NCBI GenBank assembly: GCA_964019165.1
Contig: OZ025268.1
Coordinates: 2,621,001-2,685,000, forward strand
Direction of reading: 5' to 3'
Source: Mastigias papua
Taxonomy: Eukaryota; Cnidaria; Scyphozoa; Rhizostomeae; Mastigiidae
Length of the DNA stretch: 64,000 nucleotides
Shown here: in pieces, positions 34,688 through 64,000 of the stretch
Layout of the letters: each line of letters begins with the position of its first letter
Position numbering within the stretch: position 1 is the stretch's first letter
Position numbers and translations under genes: made by a program
The notes under the pieces: model-generated
The model's database searches: none
Told to the model about the DNA's origin: nothing
The model's input: the letters and a program-made list of their open reading frames with translations, nothing else

Positions 34688-34797
34688 AGGGCATTGCAAA
34701 TATGGGAATTCATCACAGAGGAATAGCAAATAGGGGAATTCATCACAGGGGCATTGCAAATAGGGGAATTCATCACAGGGGCATTGCAAATAAGGGG
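34688..34797. repeat. 30-bp minisatellite, about 3.7 copies
   Basis: The unit GGGCATTGCAAATAGGGG plus AATTCATCACAG repeats with few changes. It is read as PYLQCPCDEF repeats on the minus strand, probably by chance. Confidence 0.9.
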
Positions 34798-35215
34798 GTA
34801 TGAGAATTTGATTGTAGAATTTTGCCATGGATTTCATTACCTTGCTTTGTGTAGTGCCAGAAAAGACATTGATTGCCAATGGCATACTTTTTATAAAGGG
34901 AGTAAAAGATAATTTGACACATGAGCAGTATACGGGAGCAATCCAGAAAATTGACCTTAAGGCAAATTTAAACAATAGAGCACTTGATGGTGGGGAATCA
35001 TGAGCCAAACAGTGGGGGGGGGAGGGTTAAAGAGCTTGATGGAGAATTTCCTTACAAGTTTGTGTGGTAAAACGATACCATGGTGTACCTCCAAGGAAAG
35101 ACTAAAGCAGTTTGTAAGTGCATTCGCTTGTCATTATTGTTTTTCCATGAGAATTAAGTCAAACAGGACGCCATCAATTCTGCACCCGAATAATTATTAG
35201 ATACATGTAAACTCT

Positions 35216-35645
35216 ATTTCTATTTGAACAATTTTATAAGAACACAAGCCTCAAAATTGGCGGGAAATTAAGAACAAGTTAAGAACAAGTTGGGCCGAAG
35301 CACTGTCCTAAAGCGTATTTTTCGATAACGATGCATACGCTTTCCAATAACATATTAACATGAACCTAGTGAAATAAGTTTCTGTGTTAACATGGTCTAC
35401 TAAGACTTTTGAAAAGGATTATACATCTGTAAGAACGTATACCTTTCATCTCCTGCTAATGTTATTAAAAATTATACATGTTTTATAATCATCAAATGTC
35501 GTCTTGTCTATTGTCTAAGGACTACATTGCCTACACCCCAATAATTTAAGAACCATCTAAGAACAATTCAGCCTCGAAATTTTGGCAAAAATTAAGAACA
35601 GCTAGCCTGAACCTCAATTTTAATTGTTCTTATGAAAAGAAGGTA
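35216..35645. mobile_element. MITE of the AAGAACA family, copy 2
   Basis: ATTTTATAAGAACA..GCGGGAAATTAAGAACAAG at the left and CTCAATTTTAATTGTTCTTATGAAAAG at the right. It shares its interior with 6181-6627 (GAAGCACTGTC, AAGAACGTATA, GTCTTGT). Confidence 0.7.
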
Positions 35646-35938
35646 TTAATACATGTTTGACCGTTGACTAGTGAAACAGTCCCTTACGGCACCTTATTTC
35701 TTAGTCATGGCTCGGAACCTACTCGAATGGTTCTGTCTAAGCTAAAATGAGTGCTATGCTTCAGATCTGTTGCAAATTTCGAAAAAAAAATTAAGTGCTA
35801 GCTTACCTAAAAGTTTCAATGTGCTTCTGGATGATATCTCTAAAGCATTTACGAAGAGGGATCTATCCGCTTGTAAAGTTCTGGCATATGCGAGAGTAAG
35901 AATCCATTAAAATGCCAAGCTAGGGTCTAGGGGCGGCC

Positions 35939-36122
35939 TGACAGATTCATAAGTCCTCGGTCCATAAACTGAACGGGCCCTCTGCAGTATGTGAAAGTGA
36001 CAGAAACGAGGAAAAATTAAGTGCTAATATAGCAAAGAGTATCCTATAGAAAGATACAAGAAGCTCATATGATTTTCAATCGTTTTTTAGAAGCTAAAAC
36101 CTCAGGGTGGCATAAAGTTCTT
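35939..36122 (+). repeat. Interspersed repeat E, copy 1
   Basis: About 180 bp, alignable with 43610-43788 in the same orientation. Shared blocks are AGATTCA, GGTCCATAA, ACGGGCCC, ATAGAAA.ATACAAG and CTCAGGG.GGC. Confidence 0.7.
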
Positions 36123-36730
36123 TATCATGAATAGAGCTAGGCCCCATTAGTACCCGGGTACTTGGTCCATATTCGATTTGTCCGAACGGTAAGTTTGTCC
36201 TTGCTAGGGGATGTTTGCATGGAACGGAATGGCTCTGTTTCGCCTGCTAGTGTGTACAGAAGAAGCTGCTTGTGTTCATATGGGAAGCTGGTTAACATAC
36301 ATGGCGGATATTTCACCTGAAACTGCCAAGAAATCTGTTCTGCGATATGGAAATTTCTCATGTGAATGCATGCAAGCGAGCTGATTAGGTTGATAGTGCA
36401 TTTACAGTGTATCTGCAGTAAAATATGTAATGAATAGTTGGTACCAGGTGACCAGTTGGTGCTCAATAGCATGACAAGGTGAGCTAGCTGGGGTCCAGAA
36501 CTCCTGTGGGAGGATGGGCAATCGAGCAGTTCGGTAGGGTGAGACACCCCGCTCCATGTGAACAGGCTATTAGCATCATTTCACTTTGACGTGTGAAAGT
36601 GGAAGCATTTTGTTGCATGCTGAAAGCATTGTATTTCCATTCCATTCTCATCATTTCGACACATTGGCACATTCGATTACTTTATATATATACATATATA
36701 TAAATTGAAAAATGCACTGTTTTAGGAAGT

Positions 36731-36758
36731 AAACGTTTGGATTTATTATCTTCATCAG
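36731..36758 (-). ncRNA. Degenerate hammerhead-ribozyme-like motif
   Basis: On the minus strand, CTGATGA, then GAT-AATAA-ATC as a possible stem II, then CAAACG where GAAAC is expected. A decayed inverted counterpart lies at about 36790-36830. No stem I is visible. It is probably an inactive relic next to (TA)n tracts. Confidence 0.3.
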
Positions 36759-37072
36759 TAATAACCTTACAATGATCATTGCAAGGTTAGTACTAATTAA
36801 GATAATAAATCGAAGCATTTACTATATAAAACAATATATTTTTGAATTTCTATATGTTTAAGCTATTAAATTAGTGAGTGCTGCTTTGACTTATATTATA
36901 TACTATATATGTAAACAAATTCAAAAGTATACTTTACTTAAACATAGAAGTTTCGATAAATATCTGCTTCAGTACTGATAAATATATTTATTGAGACATA
37001 TGCATTTAAGTAGAGTATATTTTTGATTTTGCCTGTTATTTATCTTTATATACCATGCGGATCAGTTATATA

Positions 37073-37203
<131 letters not shown>

Positions 37204-37234
37204 ATTGGTAAGAATATATTAAGACAAAACATTT

Positions 37235-37275
37235 CGCTTTTCGAGAGATTCGATTTGTATCTTCATCAGAAAGCG
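37235..37275 (-). ncRNA. Degenerate hammerhead-ribozyme-like motif
   Basis: On the minus strand the possible stem I arms CGCUUU and AAAGCG flank CUGAUGA. A GAU-ACAA-AUC stem II and GAAUC follow, where GAAAC is expected. The changed GAAA core suggests a decayed copy. It lies between two (TA)n tracts. Confidence 0.4.
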
Positions 37276-37351
37276 TTTGCGTAGATGCAAAGCTCTACCA
37301 ATGAGGACGGCAGTCCAAACATTTCAAAAACTGGAATTTTGTTTTTATCAT

Positions 37352-37355
<4 letters not shown>

Positions 37356-37391
<36 letters not shown>
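37356..37391. repeat. Short (TA)n tract
   Basis: About 17 TA units. Confidence 0.95.
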
Positions 37392-37392
<1 letters not shown>

Positions 37393-37998
37393 GCATTTAA
37401 GTCCTGCAATGCAAAAAGTTTACTCTTCCAGCTTACTTACGCAAATCTTGGCCGACTGCTATTATCCAGAAGCAGAAGGTAAAATTTTGCTAAGTCGCCT
37501 TTTAACGCCTCTCTCGAGGTCACACCTTGCAGCACACATCGAAACTGTAACTTGCCAAATATTTAACACCACTATAAACTTGTTTATCTGTTTTTGTCTT
37601 CTAGTCTTCTAGCAGTCATCATATTAAACGTTGCTAAGATTTTGATGATGCAGCAAAATAGTGAGAATTAATAATTTATGACTTGAGATAGTTCATAGCG
37701 TTTTCACTTTTCTGTTAGCATTTTCTGCTATTAATACATATCAGTTAAATTGTTTATTACAATTTATCTTTATAATTTCCCATGTAACATAAAAGTTTTC
37801 AAATTGCACAAAAGCATACTATATCAATATCAACTTGGAGAGCTACTCGTTTCGTAATCACGTTCACGTTTCTTTTCCCATAAACTTTTGCGCGGAATGT
37901 CATTAAATTTTTTATGCTCACTATAAATTTTTACAATTGCAAACTACTTACTGCACTACGTACATTCTACTTGACTACACAGCAAGTATGATACCAGG

Positions 37999-38199
37999 CA
38001 GGCCCGTAACCAAGGGTGCCTGGGGCGCAAGGCCCTCTGGATTTGTAAAATTTGACTCTGTGCCTCCCCTACAGAATGACTTATATATATATACTTATGT
38101 ATATATATACATATTTTTGTATGTATGTATGATGTATGTAGTATGTATATTGGCTATTGGCTGAGCCCCCCTTGTGAATTCAGGCTGGCTACGGACCTG
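37999..38199. mobile_element. hAT-like MITE (201 bp) with 8-bp target duplication
   Basis: The ends CAGGCCCGTAACCAA and TGGCTACGGACCTG are related to those of 30596-30747. The flanks ATACCAGG (37991-37998) and ATATCAGG (38200-38207) match at 7 of 8 bases. A TA/TATG-rich interior replaces the body. Confidence 0.82.
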
Positions 38200-38207
38200 A
38201 TATCAGG

Positions 38208-40451
<2,244 letters not shown>

Positions 40452-41387
40452 CAGGATGAATACTGCATCCAATTGGCCGTATGGTTGGCCAGTGGGCACA
40501 TATTCACAATAAAACTATATAAATGTATAGTTATATTTATATACTTCGTTTGTAAGGTCTAAGAAGAAGCCTATAGCCTCAAATAGGAGCGTATTTAGGG
40601 CCGCGGTAAAGGAGCTAATCAAACAAACCTAAGCACCTTTCGGAACTCTTGGGGGTCTTTGTTTCAACTTCGTTCTTGGGGGATATTAAAAACTGTTCAA
40701 AACTACAACTACGGTAATCAAACAGCCCTAAGAGGTAAAAGAGTATTCACAAACATAGGATAATGGTGCACATCATTTCAATTGGCATTCATTGTAATTT
40801 TATTGCGCTAAATAATCTCACGCATGCAGCCAAAACTACTTAAGGTCAACTCTCGTTTACAATGAATCTGGTAGGATAATTCGTCTCTTATCAAAGATTT
40901 TCCTTACATCTTATCACGAAATGAGCATTAATTATTAAGGACTGGCATTCTAAGCTGTCATTGACCTGGCGTCGTGTCGCATCATATATTGTAAATCATG
41001 CATAGATCGTCATCGTTCTACTTGGCTCTCTAACCCCTAAAGATGTCCTTGTGGCCTTCGTCTTGCCACCTTTCTTGTACATCCATTCAATAGGTGCATA
41101 CATTACGGTACATCACAAAGTATTATTACAATGTCGAAGTCACGGGTAGTCTAAACATGTAATATTTTGCTGCCATTCGGATTGTCATCCAATTAATTAC
41201 CAAGACGTTGCCTTTATAACAGTAATATGCTTACAGGGCTGCATCCTTAGAAATTAGAGGACTTTCAACAGCTAAATAGATATTGATAACTAAGTTAGGA
41301 GCATAGACGACGTAAGATGGAAACAGTATCTACTCAGAAATTATATTATTTAGATTTTGAAACATCAAACTGAGCAATGAAGTACAA

Positions 41388-41500
41388 GCTCGCAACAAGG
41401 AATTTTTAGGGCAGGGGTCTTATCAACAAAAAAGGGCATAATGGACTCTTTCTTAAGAGAATGTATCTTGGAATAATCTTTTTCAGATGTAGAAATTAAA
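41388..41500 (+). mobile_element. Fragment of the GCAGGGGTCT MITE
   Basis: GCAACAAGGAATTTTTAGGGC, AGGGGTCTTATCAACAAAAAAG and following bases match the left part of 58785-59082. Confidence 0.6.
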
Positions 41501-42442
41501 GAATGATATTAATGATACAAAAATAAAATTCCTAGCAATAAAATCTATTCGAGAATTTCTTCCAATTCGAAAAAGTAAAGAGTTCTGAAGCACTGATTAC
41601 CAGAAGTTTCAAAAACCGTTTTACATCTTTTAACTAATTTCACTCTACTCTCAGCTATAATTTTTACTTCAAATTCTCAAAAGTAGGTGATAAACCGATG
41701 AGGGAAGTTACAGACATTGTAAGGTATTAAAAAATGAATATAACTGACATTGGAAAACTCGACTGTCCAATAACTCGAGCATTCATTAACTAGAAAGAGG
41801 TGTCAATAGAGATTAAGAGATACTGCCGTTTAACTGGAAAAGTAACCAACTCAAGCAAGTTTCGATATCCCAAGACAGTTTGAGTTATTGAATATATCAG
41901 CAGTAGGTTACTTATTGCAAAGCTGATTGTCAGGCCATGAAAACAAGACCAATCAACTTGCCAATGAAGAAATAGTATGAATGGGAATAAAAAACACTAA
42001 GAGAAATGAGAGAAATGAAACAAGAATAAGTTTGACAGCAAAGCATGTCACGTAATGAGCAGCCTATTAGCAGTTAGTTTCCAGTACAAATTTAAATAGA
42101 TCTAAAATAGATGAAAAAAATTAAGCAAAGGTTAATTTATTCTATAATAGCCTCTGGGGCTATCTTGCTGTATTACATACAGTTCTATATGCGAGAAGTG
42201 AGTTGTTTTCTCTAGCAAGTGATCAGGTCCGTCGCGACGGGTGCGTGAGGTGTGCCACAACCCCCTGGAAATGAAATTCCCCCGTAAAACTTGCCCTTTG
42301 TTCGCAAATCCTGTGAATTTTTGCGAAATAACGCGGCTTGCAAGTATATTTTCCGATTTCCAACTAGGTATCCTGCATGCTGTTGGCAATATTCTTTACC
42401 ACATAAAGTCCTTGAGTCCCAAGTCTATATCATCACTAAAAT

Positions 42443-42448
42443 TTTATT
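42443..42448 (-). terminator. Candidate polyadenylation signal for TYW4
   Basis: AATAAA on the minus strand, about 145 nt after the TYW4 stop. Another AATAAA lies about 450 nt after the stop (near 42134-42139). Neither can be proved from sequence alone. Confidence 0.35.
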
Positions 42449-42589
42449 TCACCCCCCCCCCCCCAGAAGCATCATCTTCGCGACAGCCCTGCAATTGACT
42501 TAACAATCGGACATCACATAGAAATTGCTCATCTCACGATTTCATTGCTATCTCCTTCACTGAGCCATGATGTAGCAAAATCCTGTATT

Positions 42590-62289
<19,700 letters not shown>

Positions 62290-62608
62290 CTAATACAAAG
62301 AAAATATTAGCCCGATATCAAACAAGGACGAACAATTGATTGTCACTAAAGAACAAGAAAAAACTTCAGTACCCAAATAGCAGTCTTTTTTGGAATATAT
62401 ACTGGTTCAGTGACAACATGGCATGAAGGCTGGTACAGACAAATGAAGGTGACCTATAACAATAGCTCAAAAGCTAACGAGGAATTGGCACTGGCAGAGG
62501 CTCAATACACGCTTTCTATATAACAAACAGACATTCTGTTTTCAACCTGGGTGTCTCTTAATACTTTGTCAAATCCAATCTTCAATGGCTGTTAAATGCT
62601 TCTTACCT

Positions 62609-62879
62609 AGGGACCGCTCATTACTTACGCCTCAGGTTGGGACTGAAGAGAAATAGGTTGGGTAAATGATTTTCGGGCAGCATTAAGGTTAGGTATAGTA
62701 TATTTTGTGTCTCTCACAGGTTGGGTGAATATAGTTTATTCAGAAGATTATTTAGAAGCAGTCCTATATTGGTTAGGTAACTATTATTTGTATAGTGCAC
62801 AAGGTTGGGTAATAAAAAATTACCCACATAAATGTCTCTCTTCAGTCCCAACCTCAGGTATAAACAATGAACGGTCCCT
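62609..62879. mobile_element. Fold-back MITE (271 bp) with AGGGACCG termini
   Basis: The arms at 62609-62668 and about 62818-62879 are inverted copies of about 60 bp with few changes. They share AGGGACCG.TCATT, CAGGTTGGGACTGAAGAGA and GGGTAA. It lies upstream of TYW4 exon a. Confidence 0.8.
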
Positions 62880-63955
62880 TATCGAAGACCAATCGCTATT
62901 TAAATGTTTCAGACGAGTTTGTTCCCAGGTTAACAAAAAGGATTCTTGTAAAAATATTTTTCAAGTTTACTTTCTGAAGTTCAGCCTACCCGTGTCTTAA
63001 TTGTTCTTAATGTTTGCCTGATTTGTGCCTCTCGTTTTTTATATACTTTTTTCATATAAAAGAACATGTTTTATCTTAAACGTGGCCTCGCACATCGAAA
63101 TTAATTTCACAATCGTCACACAGATTCCTTAGTACATCACAGTTCCTTTCAACATGCCTTCACGAGTTTAACATATCATTCCCTTGAGGTCAGTTCTGCT
63201 CATGCTTCCACTAACCTAGGACAGTATGAAATGGCGAAATTAAATCGGTTTAACTATGAATTGACCGACTTAAATATAAATTAGTTAATGGTTGTTATGA
63301 GAGTTAATATCTGTACTATGTACTATCCAGAGTTGCTCCACGTAAGTTGCAGTGTTATTACTCCCAGACCTAAAACTATGGAGTTGTAGGGTTCGTTCTA
63401 CCCTTAAGATGGACAAAGAAACCAATGTGAAACCCTTTGATGAGAGGTTCGAGATAAATTCAGGGCAAGAACAAAAATGTAAGGATAAAACTCGGTGACA
63501 ATAGGGCATTTTTGTATATTAAAAATAGCAATGTGGTCCTTTGATTCACTGAGAGCCAATGTTCCTCTTCAGTTTTTAGCTAACTAATGACCTAAACGTT
63601 TTTGAAAAACTATACTTTACAACTTTTGGATCTCAGAATTTTAAACAACTGATTTTTCTATTGTGTCTAAGTAGTCGGACCCCGGTTGCAAAGGAGAAAG
63701 GCATGGCCTGTCTTTAGGCCACAAGCACCATTTCCTGCCTACAAGTAGAGTAAGACATGGCTCAATGATAAATGGACGTAAAAAGTCTGATATCATTGCA
63801 ATAATTTCTTTTTTCACACCCCCAGTCGGGGTATGAGATACAACACAAGGAAATAAAATCCTACACCAATGTGGAGCAAGAGAGGGCAATCTGATTAAAC
63901 AATATAATTACAGAAGTATATAACACATAGGTAATTAAACTATGAACAACAAGGA
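62880..63955. other. Upstream TYW4 intron; no exon recognised
   Basis: I searched the minus strand for the expected preceding methyltransferase segment and did not find it. Only AT-rich sequence and MITE-like fragments (TTAATTGTTCTTAATG near 63000) are visible. Confidence 0.5.
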
Positions 63956-64000
63956 TACACGCTTTTTTTTATAAGGAACCACTTTATAAGGAACCTACAT
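63956..64000. mobile_element. Start of another TACACGC/GGAACC MITE, cut by the window end
   Basis: TACACGC(T)8ATAAGGAACC, then ACTTTATAAGGAACCTACAT. This is nearly identical to the inverted right end of 56994-57455. Confidence 0.8.

Overview
The window reads as nuclear DNA of a non-vertebrate animal, most likely a cnidarian. The evidence is an AT-rich sequence, long spliceosomal introns with GT/AG borders, an intronless rhodopsin-type receptor gene of cnidarian style, and a dense load of MITEs, SINEs, LINE remnants and microsatellites. The phylum is inferred; no rRNA or mitochondrial marker is present.

Three host genes can be supported. (1) From about 30.3 kb down to position 79 (and perhaps from 39.5 kb), the minus strand carries the 5' coding exons of an ERG/KCNH-type voltage-gated K+ channel. 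They encode the PAS (eag) domain, split over two exons 26.8 kb apart, and a long cytoplasmic linker. The intron phases match human KCNH2 as I remember them. The membrane part lies beyond position 1. (2) From 62.3 kb down to 42.6 kb, the minus strand carries eleven exons of TYW4 (LCMT2), the last enzyme of wybutosine synthesis for tRNA-Phe. They cover the end of the methyltransferase domain and the whole kelch propeller to the stop codon; the N-terminal methyltransferase exons lie beyond the window. All splice phases between these exons agree. (3) At 56.0-56.9 kb, on the plus strand and nested in a TYW4 intron, is an intact single-exon class A GPCR.

Mobile DNA fills much of the rest. The main item is a complete, apparently recent Ty3/gypsy LTR retrotransposon (16330-23645) inserted antisense in the 26.8 kb channel intron. 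It has LTRs that read as identical, a 4-bp target duplication, a PBS and PPT, an open gag, and an open pol reached by a -1 frameshift at GGGAAAC. Its Pol begins with a MYND-type zinc finger ahead of protease, RT, RNase H and integrase, which is an unusual fusion. Other items are two decayed LINE 3' regions (about 5.1-5.9 and 27.8-29.0 kb), MITE families sharing a TACACGC(T)8ATAAG terminus, hAT-like MITEs with 8-bp target duplications, fold-back elements, a pair of composite tRNA/5S SINEs, a tRNA-type SINE, several (TA)n tracts and a (GT)n tract. A near-complete hammerhead ribozyme motif lies beside one (TA)n tract at 46.1 kb.

The two multi-exon genes lie in tandem on the minus strand (TYW4 upstream, channel downstream). 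The receptor and the retrotransposon both sit in introns in antisense orientation. No functional link between the three genes is implied. Annotation rests on reading translated exons, splice sites and motifs by eye, with no database search.
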